Shown: positions 1 to 9,289 of the stretch, piece by piece
Position numbering within the stretch: the first letter of the stretch is position 1
Layout: each line of letters opens with the position of its first letter
NCBI RefSeq assembly: GCF_040549045.1
Contig: NZ_JBEWTB010000002.1
Coordinates: forward strand, 1,829,501-1,893,500
From: Endozoicomonas sp. NE40
Lineage (GTDB): Bacteria > Pseudomonadota > Gammaproteobacteria > Pseudomonadales > Endozoicomonadaceae
Length of the DNA stretch: 64,000 bases
Direction of reading: 5' to 3'
The notes under the pieces: generated by a model
Told to the model about the DNA's origin: nothing
The model's input: only the letters and a program-made list of their open reading frames with translations
Databases searched by the model: none
Position numbers and translations under genes: made by a program

Positions 1-1
1 T

Positions 2-331
2 GGCCGGGAAACCTTTGAGAAACTGGAAGCGCTTGATGAAGGCCGTATCAGGCAGGATCTGGAGCCACTTCTGGATAAAAAAGAGATTGAATCTACCCTG
101 TTTCGCCTGAATGACCTGAAACAACATGCCCAAAAACTGGCTGACGAAGGTAAAGTGGTGGACGACTGGTTAACCTGGAGAAGCCCGACAACAGAAGATG
201 GCAAAGGGGGGCAGCGTGTTGCCGACTTCCTGCATTCAACCGGAAAGCCACAGTCGTATTTTAATGCACTGTCGCAACAGGCCGAACAGCTTTACACCCG
301 ACCTGATCCACAATTCACACGATCCGTATAG
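2..331 (+). CDS. 3' end of an unrecognised gene (partial)
   Basis: An open frame enters from the left edge and ends at a TAG at 329-331, giving about 109 C-terminal residues. The visible part is hydrophilic and charged, with a helical-looking stretch rich in Glu, Lys and Leu in its first half and no membrane segment or cysteine motif. The next gene starts 9 bases after its stop behind a good Shine-Dalgarno sequence, so the two are probably co-transcribed. I do not recognise the family, and the N-terminal part that would define it lies outside the window. Confidence 0.6.
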   Translation, partial: GRETFEKLEALDEGRIRQDLEPLLDKKEIESTLFRLNDLKQHAQKLADEGKVVDDWLTWRSPTTEDGKGGQRVADFLHSTGKPQSYFNALSQQAEQLYTRPDPQFTRSV

Positions 332-340
332 GTAGGCATC

Positions 341-907
341 ATGAATTCCAACAAAGCGCTGCAACCACTTAATCAGGCAAGACAGACGATGCTCGAAGCA
401 GGATTACCCATTCCTCCTGTACCCAGAAACCTGTCTGACCAGTTGCAGTGTCCGGACGATGCCCGGTATTTTACCACCCGTGACAATATCCCCGGCCCAT
501 GGAACCTGAGCTGGTTTCTTAATGAGGTTGAACAGAAGACACCTGATCATTATCTGGTCTTTGGTATCGATGGTTATGGTGTGGAGTCAGCTGCTACGCA
601 TTACTATCTGGTTGAAAATGATTTTGCCATTTTCCACCAGAGCAATCTGCCAACACCTTCTCACCCTGGCCTGGAAGCGGACCTGGCTGATCAGTACGAA
701 CTGATCGCCATCATGGCAGTTGCCGCTTCGGAAGCCAGGGAGAAAGGCAAACTGCCTGAAAACAGCCGCATCGTTGTGGTTCGTCCGGCAGGAATGCCCT
801 CTTCGTGGGGAATCCAGCCAGCACCTGGTCAGCCTGTCCAGTGGCAGGAAACCAGTAATGCCCTGCTTGATGTGTGTGACTGGCTAAAGGCGTCCGTGGA
901 AGAATGA
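341..907 (+). CDS. Hypothetical protein, 188 aa
   Basis: ATG at 341 is preceded by a purine-rich AGGTAGG ribosome site, and the frame is open for 188 codons. The protein appears soluble and cytoplasmic: no signal peptide, no membrane segment, many Pro and acidic residues. A Trp-rich stretch near residues 50-60 (PGPWNLSWFLNE) and a beta-rich block (HYLVFGIDGYG, THYYLVENDFAIF) recall small immunity or SMI1/KNR4-like folds, but I cannot assign a family. It follows the partial gene at the left edge by 9 bases, suggesting an operon. No function is proposed. Confidence 0.65.
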   Translation: MNSNKALQPLNQARQTMLEAGLPIPPVPRNLSDQLQCPDDARYFTTRDNIPGPWNLSWFLNEVEQKTPDHYLVFGIDGYGVESAATHYYLVENDFAIFHQSNLPTPSHPGLEADLADQYELIAIMAVAASEAREKGKLPENSRIVVVRPAGMPSSWGIQPAPGQPVQWQETSNALLDVCDWLKASVEE

Positions 908-920
908 TCTCCCTGACAAG

Positions 921-950
921 TTAACTCTGACCGGTTAACTCTGACCGGTT
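921..950. repeat. Two-copy 14-bp tandem repeat
   Basis: The 14-mer TTAACTCTGACCGG occurs twice in direct tandem (921-934, 935-948) and is followed by the start of a third copy. It lies between the convergent ends of the 188-aa gene and the DUF1820 gene. No function is evident; it may be a slippage product. Confidence 0.7.
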
Positions 951-955
951 AAAAG

Positions 956-1276
956 TCATTTGGAATTCAGAGGTGGCATTGGAAAGGAACGTACATTGCC
1001 ACTTTTAGCTTCAGTGACTTTGGCCGTCCCTTCTTTTTCTACTTCATCGATTCGAATAATCGATGTCAGCGGAATATAACTGCGTTTTACACCTTCAAAG
1101 GTGTTCTTCAGTTTCTCTTCGCTGGGATCAACCAGCAGCTGGCTGCGTTCACCAAAAGCAAACTCTTCTACTTCAATAAAGCCCCAGAGTTCACTCTGAA
1201 ATATCTGGCGGGCATACACTTCAAAGACTTCGCCTTCGTTTTGAAAAATAACTCGAAAGACCTGTGTTTTCGACAT
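956..1276 (-). CDS. DUF1820 family protein
   Basis: A 106-residue cytoplasmic protein whose opening (KTQVFRVIFQNEGEVFEVYAR), central GFIEVEEFAFGE and later IPLTSIIRIDEVEKEG blocks match the DUF1820 family of small, conserved gammaproteobacterial proteins of unknown biochemical role. The length is typical. It stands alone, convergent with the preceding gene. The start ATG at 1274-1276 has only a weak upstream purine tract, but no upstream in-frame alternative looks better. Confidence 0.85.
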   Translation of the reverse strand: MSKTQVFRVIFQNEGEVFEVYARQIFQSELWGFIEVEEFAFGERSQLLVDPSEEKLKNTFEGVKRSYIPLTSIIRIDEVEKEGTAKVTEAKSGNVRSFPMPPLNSK

Positions 1277-1508
1277 TGATGATTAAAACCTTTTTGATCG
1301 CTTCCACCGGTTTGCCTGCTTTCGGCAAGGGTGACTGAATAACGCGGCAAGCATAACACACTCATCTTCCGGTTTGATCTGTGGAAAACAGCGGCCTGAT
1401 ACAGTTTTGATACATCTTGGTAGCTGACCGACAAACTCTGTCTGTACCTGCTGTTTATAATGGCGTCAGAAATGAATACCGCAATGTTTCACCTCAGGCT
1501 TTAGCCCC

Positions 1509-2636
1509 ATGACCCTTATAAAGACCAGCCTCATAGTATTAGCCAGCCTTTCACTCATACCCGGTGCTTTTGCCAGTGGCGGCGGTCAGGGAGGGGGACG
1601 GGAAAATAATGCCCATAGCGGGGTAAATCGAGTGGTGGTTGACGTTCAAACCGTTCAGGCACAAACCTGGCAGGAGCAGCTGACTGCGCTGGGCAGCGTT
1701 TATGCACGAAACCAGATCACCCTGACCAGTCAGGTGGCGGGTTCCATTAACAAAATCAATTTCACTGACAGTCAGACGGTCCCGGCGGGTTATCCCCTGA
1801 TTGAAATTGACAGCCGTTTTGAACAGGCGAAACTGCACGAAGCCAAAGCTAAACTTTCAGATGATCAGCGTCGCTTAAATGAGATGCAATTGCTGGAAGC
1901 TAAAAAAGCAGTGTCTCTCTCAGAACTTCAGGCTCAGGAGGCACTGGTGGAGCAATCCAGCGCAGCGGTTGACGCTGCCGAGACCACTCTGTCTTTTTAT
2001 ACACTGGAAGCACCTTTTGGCGGCGTTTTAGGTTTAAGCGACCTCAGCCCGGGTCAGTACGTGAGAGCAGGAGACAGTCTGGTCACTTTAACAAATCTGG
2101 AGTACCTGTACGTTGACCTGAATTTTCCTGACAAATACCTCAGTCAGATCGACAAAGGTATGACCGTAGACCTTCAATTTGAAGCCTGGCCTGACCTCCA
2201 CTTTTCAGCAACAGTTTCCAGCCTTGACCCTGTCGTCAACATTCAAAGCCGTAATTTTAAAGTTCGTACAGAACTGGATAACTCTGAGGGCCTGCTTCGC
2301 CCCGGTCTGCTGGCGCAGGCTTCTCTTTCATTAGCCCCGGAAAGTGTAATCACCATCCCTACCAGCAGCATCTTTTACCGGGGAGCCCAGGCTTTCGTTT
2401 ATCTTGTCGTTAACAACAAAGCGATTGAACAGGCCGTCAACACACTGCAGGTTGTGGGCGATAAAACCTACATCAGCTCAGGGCTGACAGCGGGTGATGA
2501 AATTATTACGGCAGGCATCAGCAAAGTCAGTAACGGCATCATTGTGACGCCCTCCTCTGCTATGAACAAAAACCATCAACAGTTTGCCCAACAAAATGGT
2601 GCATCCATCCAGAACAGTGAGGTTCTGACTCAATGA
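1509..2636 (+). CDS. RND efflux pump periplasmic adaptor (membrane fusion protein)
   Basis: Periplasmic adaptor linking an inner-membrane RND pump to an outer-membrane channel. Residues 1-23 form a Sec signal peptide (hydrophobic core LIVLASLSLIPGAFA). Next come a barrel-sandwich half with the lipoyl-like ITLTSQVAGSINKINFTDSQTV block (~70-95), an alpha-helical hairpin rich in Ala/Glu/Leu (~105-160), the second lipoyl half around APFGGVLGLSDLSPGQYV (~170-190), then a beta-barrel and a membrane-proximal domain. At 375 aa it has normal length for the HlyD/AcrA family. Its stop overlaps the pump gene by four bases (ATGA), so the two are translationally coupled. No outer-membrane factor or regulator lies next to it. 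Substrate cannot be inferred. Confidence 0.92.
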   Translation: MTLIKTSLIVLASLSLIPGAFASGGGQGGGRENNAHSGVNRVVVDVQTVQAQTWQEQLTALGSVYARNQITLTSQVAGSINKINFTDSQTVPAGYPLIEIDSRFEQAKLHEAKAKLSDDQRRLNEMQLLEAKKAVSLSELQAQEALVEQSSAAVDAAETTLSFYTLEAPFGGVLGLSDLSPGQYVRAGDSLVTLTNLEYLYVDLNFPDKYLSQIDKGMTVDLQFEAWPDLHFSATVSSLDPVVNIQSRNFKVRTELDNSEGLLRPGLLAQASLSLAPESVITIPTSSIFYRGAQAFVYLVVNNKAIEQAVNTLQVVGDKTYISSGLTAGDEIITAGISKVSNGIIVTPSSAMNKNHQQFAQQNGASIQNSEVLTQ

Positions 2637-5600
2637 TTTTATCAGACCTTGCCATTAAGCGACCGGTTGTCGCCTGCGTTATTAATCTGCTATTGATTGT
2701 CTTCGGCATACTGGCTTTTAACAGCCTGCCCCTGCGTGAATACCCGGACGTTTCCGCACCCGTTGTTTCTGTCGCCGCCGACTACGATGGAGCCTCGGCA
2801 GACATTATGGAATCACGGGTTGCCAAGGTTATCGAAGACCAGCTGTCCGGTATCCGTGGTGTAAGATCAATAGATTCCATGAGTTCCGATGGACGCACCC
2901 GAATCAGTATTGAATTTGAAAATGACCGGGACATTGAAGCGGCTGCCAACGACGTGCGCGATGCCGTCTCCAGAGCCAAACGACGGTTGCCAGAGAATAT
3001 GGACGAACCGACGGTATCAAAAAGCGACTCCGACGGCGATGGCGTTATCAGCTTTACAGTGTCATCAGACCGCATGTCGCCGGTTGACCTGAGTGATTAC
3101 ATTAACCGTCAGTTGCTTGATCCCCTGAGCCTGATTGATGGTGTCAGCTCCGTTGAGTTATGGGGTTATAACAAGCTGGCATTACTGGTAAAGCTGGACC
3201 CGGTTGCCATGGCCAGTCGCAATGTGACCGTAACCGATATTGAAAAAGCGCTACGGACAGAAAACCTGGAAGCCGCGGCAGGCAGTCTGACCGACCCTGC
3301 CCGGAATTACACTTTGCGGTTACAGCGCAGCTATCAGACCGTTGCCGACTACCAGAACCTGGTTATTCGCAGAAACAGCGATGGCTCCATGCTCTATCTG
3401 TCCGATATTGCCAGGGTAGAAACAGGCTCTGAAAACGAAGACCAGACATTCCGGTTGAATAACCGCAGCATGGTCATGCTCGAATTTCTGAAACAGTCCG
3501 AAGCCAATACGCTGAACGTGGTTGAAGCAGTTAAGGAGGAAGTTGAACGACTGAAGCCGTTTTTGCCAGAGGGCATGGAAATGAAACCACTGTCTGACAG
3601 CTCTGTCTTTATTAAAAGCGCTATCAGCGAAGTGTATACGACCCTGGGCATTACCTCGGTGCTGGTTATTCTGGTGATCTACATTTTCCTCGGAAGCACC
3701 CGGGCCACCCTGATTCCTGCGGTCAGTGTGCCGATCTCACTGATTGCCACATTTGCTGTGCTGCTGTTGTTCGATTACTCCATCAACCTGATCACCCTGC
3801 TGGCGCTGGTTCTGTCGGTTGGCCTGCTGGTTGATGACTCAATTGTTGTACTGGAAAACATCCACAGTCGTATAGAAAAAGGAGAGTCTCCCATAGTGGC
3901 TGCATACCGGGGTACCCGGGAAGTCGGTATGGCAGTGGTCGCTACCACCATGGTGCTGGTCGCGGTATTTATGCCAATTACCCTGTTGACCGGTACAGCG
4001 GGCATGCTGTTCAAGGAATACGCTGTCACTCTGGCAGCCAGTGTATTCCTTTCCAGTATCGTTGCCCTGACTATGGGGCCGGTACTGGGCAGTCGTGTCC
4101 TGAAACTGAATGTTCAGCAGGGGCCTTTCACCCGCTTTGTTGAAAGGCAGTTTAACCGTCTTGAAAACGGCTACCGTCGGTTATTGAACTTCACCCTGAA
4201 ACATAACTGGATTGCGGTTGTAGCTGTTATTTTAAGCCTTGGCTTTATGAGTTATACCTACCAGCAACTGCCGCAGTCGTTTGTTTCCAGAGAAGATCAG
4301 GGGCGTCTGTTTGTACGCCTGACAGCTTCCGAAGGTGCCAGTTATCATGCCCTTGAGCCTTTGATTGATGAAGTCGAACAGCGCATGGAGCCCCTCACCA
4401 ACCCTGATGGACCCATTCAGTCCATGGGGATTCGGGCTCCGGCACGAAATCAGAACGAGATGTTTCTGATCATCGACCTGAAACCCTGGGATGAACGGGA
4501 TGTAACGGTGTTTGATGTCGGCAACCAGATACGCCGCCTTCTACAGCCTGTCGCAGAGCTGAGGGTTTCCCCGATTGTGCCATCCAGCTTTGGTACCCGC
4601 GCTCGTCAGCCGGTTCAGGTGGTGATTGGTGGTGGTTCCTACGAGATTGTGCAGGAGTGGGTTGAGCTGCTGAAAGAAAAAGCCTCAGAAAATCCGGGAC
4701 TCCGGGAACTGGAAACGGATTACAACGAAACCACTCCCCGTATGAACGTTACCATCAACCAGGCTTACGCCCATGAACTTGGGATTCCGGTTTCCGATGT
4801 TTCAGCCGCCCTGGAAACCGTGCTGGCTGGCAGAAACATCACCACCTTTATTCAGAACGGTGAAGAATACGACGTCAACGTTCGGGCGCCAAAGGATGAT
4901 TTTAACGCCATATCCGACCTTGCCCGTATACATCTGCGCTCTGCCAGTGGCGAACTGGTGCGCCTCGACACGCTGATTGACGTCACTATCGAGGGGCAGC
5001 CCCGGCAGCTCAACCACTACAACCGTCGCAAGAGTATTACGCTGTCTGCCGACCTGGTAGGCGATTATTCTCTGGGCGAAGCGCTGGCTTATATCGAACA
5101 GCTGGTGATTGATGAACTGCCCGATGAAGCCACAATCGACTATAAAGGCGAGTCGATGGAATATAAGCGTTCCAGCAGCTCCATGACCATGACGTTTATC
5201 CTGGCTCTCGTGGTCGTTTATCTGGTGCTGGCGGCACAGTTTGAGAGCTTTGTGCACCCCATGGTGATCATGATGACCGTGCCACTGGCACTCACCGGGG
5301 CCATGGGCGGCATGTTGTGGGCTGGCCTGTCACTGGACATCTATACCCAGATCTCGCTGATCATGCTGATCGGGCTTGCCACTAAAAACGGCATCCTGAT
5401 TGTCGAATTCATTAACCAGCTGCGCGACCGGAAGGTGGCTTTTGAAGACGCGATCATTCAGGGTTCTGTTGCCCGTCTGCGCCCGATTCTGATGACCGCC
5501 ATTACCACGCTGGCTGGCTCGGTTCCGCTGATACTGGCCAGTGGCGCCGGTTATGAGTCCCGTACATCCATCGGTATTGTGATTTTCAGCGGCGTACTGG

Positions 5601-5725
5601 TTGCCACCTTTATGACCCTGTTTGTCGCACCGGGACTGTATCGTCTGGTAGCTGCCAGAACCGGTTCTCCCAAGGATATGGAACATAAACTGGAAGCGGC
5701 TCTGGAGAACTGCCCTGCCCATTAA
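2633..5725 (+). CDS. RND family multidrug/solute efflux permease
   Basis: A 1,030-residue proton-driven exporter of the AcrB/MexF superfamily, located in the inner membrane with large periplasmic loops. The sequence shows the duplicated RND architecture: a first membrane helix (PVVACVINLLLIVFGILAF), a porter domain (PN/PC), helices 2-6 around residues 335-490, a second porter block, and a C-terminal helix bundle with the mirror motif GLATKNGILIVEFINQLRDR. TM4 carries the paired aspartates of the proton relay in LVDDSIVVLENIH (about residue 400), so the pump looks functional. It starts inside the last codons of the adaptor gene. It resembles pumps with a single adaptor gene (MexK/VexF type), which usually borrow a TolC-like channel encoded elsewhere. 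Confidence 0.93.
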   Translation: MILSDLAIKRPVVACVINLLLIVFGILAFNSLPLREYPDVSAPVVSVAADYDGASADIMESRVAKVIEDQLSGIRGVRSIDSMSSDGRTRISIEFENDRDIEAAANDVRDAVSRAKRRLPENMDEPTVSKSDSDGDGVISFTVSSDRMSPVDLSDYINRQLLDPLSLIDGVSSVELWGYNKLALLVKLDPVAMASRNVTVTDIEKALRTENLEAAAGSLTDPARNYTLRLQRSYQTVADYQNLVIRRNSDGSMLYLSDIARVETGSENEDQTFRLNNRSMVMLEFLKQSEANTLNVVEAVKEEVERLKPFLPEGMEMKPLSDSSVFIKSAISEVYTTLGITSVLVILVIYIFLGSTRATLIPAVSVPISLIATFAVLLLFDYSINLITLLALVLSVGLLVDDSIVVLENIHSRIEKGESPIVAAYRGTREVGMAVVATTMVLVAVFMPITLLTGTAGMLFKEYAVTLAASVFLSSIVALTMGPVLGSRVLKLNVQQGPFTRFVERQFNRLENGYRRLLNFTLKHNWIAVVAVILSLGFMSYTYQQLPQSFVSREDQGRLFVRLTASEGASYHALEPLIDEVEQRMEPLTNPDGPIQSMGIRAPARNQNEMFLIIDLKPWDERDVTVFDVGNQIRRLLQPVAELRVSPIVPSSFGTRARQPVQVVIGGGSYEIVQEWVELLKEKASENPGLRELETDYNETTPRMNVTINQAYAHELGIPVSDVSAALETVLAGRNITTFIQNGEEYDVNVRAPKDDFNAISDLARIHLRSASGELVRLDTLIDVTIEGQPRQLNHYNRRKSITLSADLVGDYSLGEALAYIEQLVIDELPDEATIDYKGESMEYKRSSSSMTMTFILALVVVYLVLAAQFESFVHPMVIMMTVPLALTGAMGGMLWAGLSLDIYTQISLIMLIGLATKNGILIVEFINQLRDRKVAFEDAIIQGSVARLRPILMTAITTLAGSVPLILASGAGYESRTSIGIVIFSGVLVATFMTLFVAPGLYRLVAARTGSPKDMEHKLEAALENCPAH

Positions 5726-5750
5726 TCCTGACTTTACGTAACCGGATATA

Positions 5751-5799
5751 CCGGGACAGCCACAACAATACAAGGCCGAGCGTGTTGTGGCTGTCCCGG
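5751..5799. terminator. Perfect 17-bp inverted repeat after the RND operon
   Basis: CCGGGACAGCCACAACA (5751-5767) is followed, after a 15-nt loop, by its exact reverse complement (5783-5799). It begins 26 bases after the pump stop codon. The stem is long and GC-rich but has no U-tract on either side, so it could be an mRNA-stabilising hairpin or a factor-assisted terminator rather than a classic intrinsic one. The rest of the 308-bp gap up to miaB shows no gene. Confidence 0.5.
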
Positions 5800-6033
5800 C
5801 ATCCGGGGGCGTAATGCTGCCCTGCCTTCTTATCAGTCACAGCCTGTATATCAGAGTGTATTTACTGCACCCAAGATCAGAAATATTGCTCACTACCCTC
5901 CCCGTCAGCCAAAGGCTATAATGTGCCGTTTTTGAACAGATAGTAGACAGCCTTCAGGGCTTGGCTATCTTTATCAGGCTGCCCTTCGCCGGAAGGTGAA
6001 AACAGCCACGAACCAGCAGACAGGAATCCGGTT

Positions 6034-7386
6034 TTGTCGTCTGAAATGACCAAAAAGCTATACATCAAGACCCACGGTTGCCAGATGAACGAGTACGACT
6101 CTGCCCGTATGGCAGACCTGCTCGGAGAAACCCATACTCTGGAACTGACCGACAACCCAGAAGAAGCCGACGTACTGCTGGTCAACACCTGTTCCGTCCG
6201 TGAAAAGGCGCAGGAAAAATTGTTCCACCAGCTCGGCCGCTGGAAACACCTGAAAGAAAAGAACCCTGATCTGGTGATTGGCGTTGGTGGCTGTGTTGCC
6301 AGTCAGGAAGGCGAGGAAATCCGCAAGCGGGCGCACTACGTTGATGTGGTGTTTGGCCCACAGACCCTGCATCGCCTGCCGGAAATGATTGATGCCACCA
6401 AACAGGACCATATCCCGGTTGTGGACGTCACTTTTCCTGAAATCGAGAAGTTTGACCGCCTGCCCGAGCCAAGCGTTGACGGCCCTACAGCCTTTGTTTC
6501 CATCATGGAAGGCTGCAGCAAATACTGCACCTACTGCATTGTGCCATACACCCGGGGGCCGGAAGTCAGCCGACCAATGGATGACGTACTGGCGGAATGT
6601 GTCGGTCTGGCAGAGAAAGGGGTGCGAGAGATCAACCTTCTGGGTCAGAACGTTAACGCCTACCGTGGTGAAAAAGACGATGGTTCTATTTGCGATCTGG
6701 CAGAGCTGATCACCATCGTTGCCGCCATCGACGGCATCGACCGTATCCGTTTTACCACTTCTCACCCGCTGGAGTTCTCCGACAGCCTGATCGACGTTTA
6801 TGGCGAAGTGCCAGAACTGGTCAGTCACCTGCACCTGCCGGTTCAGAGCGGTTCCAACCGTATCCTGAAGCTGATGGAGCGCGAGCACGAAACCAGCATC
6901 TATCTGGACAAGGTTCGCCGTATTCGTGAGCATCGCCCGAGCATGAGCATGTCGTCCGACTTTATTGTTGGCTTCCCGGGTGAAACCGATGAAGACTTCC
7001 AGGACACCATGGACCTGATTGCCGAAGTGGGCTTCGACGCTTCCTTCAGCTTTATCTACAGCAAGCGTCCGGGTACTCCGGCGTCGGATATGCCAGACGA
7101 CGTAACGGCAGAAACCAAAAAGCAGCGCCTGCATATTCTGCAGGATCGTCTGAACCAGCAAACCATGCAGATCAGCCGCCGGATGGTGGGTTCTACCCAG
7201 AAAATTCTGGTAACCGGTTACTCCAAAAAAGATCCGGGCGAACTGATGGGGCGCACCGAGTGCAACCGTATTGTTAACTTCAAGTTTGACGACCCACGCC
7301 TGATCGGGCATTTTGCCAACGTTGAAGTAACCGATGCCTTTGCTCACTCCATGCGTGGCAGGATTGTCAGCTCCGAGTTGGATTAA
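6034..7386 (+). CDS. miaB: tRNA-2-methylthio-N6-dimethylallyladenosine synthase MiaB
   Basis: Radical-SAM methylthiotransferase that adds the 2-methylthio group to i6A37 of tRNAs reading UNN codons. The N-terminal MTTase domain has the GCQMNEYDS motif, the later NTCSVREKA and GVGGCVASQEG blocks supplying the three auxiliary-cluster cysteines, then the radical-SAM CSKYCTYC motif (Cys161, 165 and 168 of the long form) and a C-terminal TRAM domain. Start choice: a TTG at 6034 has AGGA eight bases upstream, while the ATG at 6046 (MTKKLYIKTHGC, aligning with the E. coli start) lacks a well-spaced site. I give the TTG, with the ATG as alternative. Length 446-450 aa, slightly shorter than E. coli at the C-terminus. 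It heads the conserved miaB-ybeZ-ybeY-ybeX-lnt series. Confidence 0.96.
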   Translation: MSSEMTKKLYIKTHGCQMNEYDSARMADLLGETHTLELTDNPEEADVLLVNTCSVREKAQEKLFHQLGRWKHLKEKNPDLVIGVGGCVASQEGEEIRKRAHYVDVVFGPQTLHRLPEMIDATKQDHIPVVDVTFPEIEKFDRLPEPSVDGPTAFVSIMEGCSKYCTYCIVPYTRGPEVSRPMDDVLAECVGLAEKGVREINLLGQNVNAYRGEKDDGSICDLAELITIVAAIDGIDRIRFTTSHPLEFSDSLIDVYGEVPELVSHLHLPVQSGSNRILKLMEREHETSIYLDKVRRIREHRPSMSMSSDFIVGFPGETDEDFQDTMDLIAEVGFDASFSFIYSKRPGTPASDMPDDVTAETKKQRLHILQDRLNQQTMQISRRMVGSTQKILVTGYSKKDPGELMGRTECNRIVNFKFDDPRLIGHFANVEVTDAFAHSMRGRIVSSELD

Positions 7387-7410
7387 TACACCAGCCAAAA
7401 AATTCGACTT

Positions 7411-7446
7411 GTAGGTTGGGTGTCGCTACGCTCGACCCAACCTACG
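7411..7446. repeat. GTAGGTTGGG-type palindromic dispersed repeat, copy 1
   Basis: The 10-mer GTAGGTTGGG and its reverse complement CCCAACCTAC flank a short GTCGCTACGCTCG-like core, forming a hairpin 25 bases after the miaB stop. Two further copies lie at 61414-61446 and 61564-61596. Hairpins with these arms are common intergenic repeats in gammaproteobacteria. It may act as a transcript-end hairpin here, but no U-tract follows. Confidence 0.75.
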
Positions 7447-7605
7447 CCAAATTAAGTCTGACTATTCGCAGCTACCCCGGCCCCTTCTAAAATCTGTATA
7501 AAAATCCTGTAAAATAGAGTCAATATCCCGGTTATGATCTACCCAACCTTCAGACCGCGGTATATGCTTAACCCTAATAATCGCAGTAAGAGCTGAATCC
7601 CCGAC

Positions 7606-8700
7606 TTGAACGCCAAAACTCAAAACACTTCCAACACTCTGGCAGAAAGCCACTGTCAGTTTATCCTTGAACCCGATGACAGCCAGCGCTTTGCCGAGCT
7701 TTGCGGTCAGTTCAACCAGAACCTGAAACAGATCGAACAACGCCTTCACGTTAAAGTTCGCAACCGTGGTAACAAGTTTTCCGTGTCAGGTCGTGCAGAC
7801 TCGATCAAGGCAGCCCAGGAAATTCTCAAGCGGCTGTATAGGGAAACCGGCAAAGAACATCCGCTGACACCAGAAACCGTACACCTGTTCCTGCAGGAGT
7901 CTGCCGTTGAATACATTGCGGCGCCTGAAGGCAATGATGACGTTGTTTCCCTGCGTACCCGAAAAGGGCTGATTACGCCCCGGGGACCTAACCAGCAGAA
8001 CTACGTTAAATCCATTCTTCAGCACGATATCAACTTTGGTATTGGCCCTGCGGGTACCGGTAAGACTTACCTTGCCGTTGCGGCAGCGGTTCAGGCGCTT
8101 GAAGATGAACAGATCCGTCGCATCCTGCTGGTTCGTCCTGCGGTAGAAGCAGGCGAGAAACTGGGTTTCCTGCCCGGTGATCTGTCCCAGAAAATCGACC
8201 CTTATCTGCGCCCTCTTTACGACGCCCTGTATGAAATGCTGGGATTTGAACGGGTCGACAAACTGATCGAAAAGAATGTGATTGAGGTCGCCCCCCTGGC
8301 CTACATGCGCGGTCGAACCCTGAATAACTCGTTCATTATTCTTGATGAATCCCAGAACACCACTTCAGAACAGATGAAGATGTTCCTTACCCGTATCGGC
8401 TTCGGCTCAACCGCTGTCATTACCGGTGACGTCACCCAGGTTGACCTGCCGCGCGGCACCCGCTCAGGTCTGCTCAGCGCCATTGATGTGCTGAAAGACG
8501 TAGACGGCATGGGTTTTACCTGGTTCTCTTCCAAAGACGTGGTACGTCATCCTCTGGTTCAGCGCATCGTTCAGGCTTACGACGCATTTGATCAGAAGCA
8601 GGAACAGGAACAGCAAAAGCGCCGTGAAGAACGCAAGGCTCTGCACGAACAACGTCAGCAGCAGGCGCAGGCACAAACTGAGGCAAGCACCCCATCATGA
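7606..8700 (+). CDS. ybeZ: PhoH-like ATPase YbeZ
   Basis: Cytoplasmic P-loop ATPase of the PhoH family; YbeZ partners with the endoribonuclease YbeY in ribosome and RNA quality control. Walker A is GPAGTGKTYLA (about residues 147-157), Walker B is FIILDESQN (about 241-249), and the characteristic GDVTQVDLPRGTRSGL block follows. The C-terminus is a Gln/Glu/Arg-rich low-complexity tail (QEQEQQKRREERKALHEQRQQQAQAQ), probably coiled coil. The start used is a TTG at 7606, giving an N-terminus matching the family (the FILEPDDSQRFAELCG block near residue 22); no ATG fits. The gene ends in a four-base ATGA overlap with ybeY, the conserved arrangement. Confidence 0.94.
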   Translation: MNAKTQNTSNTLAESHCQFILEPDDSQRFAELCGQFNQNLKQIEQRLHVKVRNRGNKFSVSGRADSIKAAQEILKRLYRETGKEHPLTPETVHLFLQESAVEYIAAPEGNDDVVSLRTRKGLITPRGPNQQNYVKSILQHDINFGIGPAGTGKTYLAVAAAVQALEDEQIRRILLVRPAVEAGEKLGFLPGDLSQKIDPYLRPLYDALYEMLGFERVDKLIEKNVIEVAPLAYMRGRTLNNSFIILDESQNTTSEQMKMFLTRIGFGSTAVITGDVTQVDLPRGTRSGLLSAIDVLKDVDGMGFTWFSSKDVVRHPLVQRIVQAYDAFDQKQEQEQQKRREERKALHEQRQQQAQAQTEASTPS

Positions 8701-9161
8701 GCGCCAGCGTGTTTATCGATATCCAGATTGCCAGCGACAGTCAGTTACTACCCAGTGAACAGGACTTCCAGCACTGGGCAGAAGCTGCCGTCGGCTCACA
8801 TCGGGACGAGGCGGAAATCAGCCTGCGTATCGTGGATACCGAAGAAGGGGCAGAGCTGAACCAGCAGTGGCGACAGAAACAGGGACCCACTAACGTGCTG
8901 TCATTCCCGTCTGAACTGCCACCCGAACTGGAGCTGCCTTTGCTGGGCGATCTGGTGGTCTGCGCTCCGGTGGTTGAACGGGAAGCCGGCGAACAGAACA
9001 AAAGCCTGCAGGCACACTGGGCGCACATGATTGTGCATGGCACACTGCACCTGCTGGGCTATGACCATATAGACGACAGTGAAGCAGAAGCAATGGAAGC
9101 CCTGGAAACTAAGATAGTAAAAAGCCTTGGCTTCCCTGACCCTTACGCAGAAACCGTTTAA
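8697..9161 (+). CDS. ybeY: Endoribonuclease / rRNA maturation factor YbeY
   Basis: Single-strand-specific metallo-endoribonuclease that matures the 16S rRNA 3' end and takes part in 70S quality control. The zinc-binding HGTLHLLGYDH motif (H-G-x-L-H-L-x-G-Y-D-H) lies around residues 114-124 and is intact, and NVLSFPSE, typical of the family, lies near residue 65. 154 aa is the normal size. The ATG overlaps the ybeZ stop, so translation is coupled to its partner ATPase. Confidence 0.96.
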   Translation: MSASVFIDIQIASDSQLLPSEQDFQHWAEAAVGSHRDEAEISLRIVDTEEGAELNQQWRQKQGPTNVLSFPSELPPELELPLLGDLVVCAPVVEREAGEQNKSLQAHWAHMIVHGTLHLLGYDHIDDSEAEAMEALETKIVKSLGFPDPYAETV

Positions 9162-9209
9162 CGGACGGCACTCTGTCGGGGTATAGTTGCTACACGACAG
9201 ATGCCGGAC

Positions 9210-9235
9210 AGAAGCGGGGAACATTCTCCGCTTCT
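9210..9235 (+). terminator. Hairpin between ybeY and corC
   Basis: AGAAGCGG (9210-9217) and CCGCTTCT (9228-9235) form an 8-bp GC-rich stem with a 10-nt loop in the 128-bp gap. No clean U-tract follows, although a short T-run occurs about 20 bases later, so termination here may be partial, allowing read-through into corC. Confidence 0.4.
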
Positions 9236-9289
9236 GACCATGAAGATGGTACAACTGTTTTTTTAACAGGCACACTTAAAGAAAAGGTA

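Noticed and set aside
4802..5257. 151-codon minus-strand frame inside the RND pump gene
   Set aside because: Fully antisense to a conserved RND domain; composition is that of a reversed codon pattern.
6058..7398. 446-codon minus-strand open frame opposite miaB
   Set aside because: It is an exact antisense shadow of the conserved MiaB coding sequence, with low-complexity His/Val-rich translation and no domain features or ribosome site.
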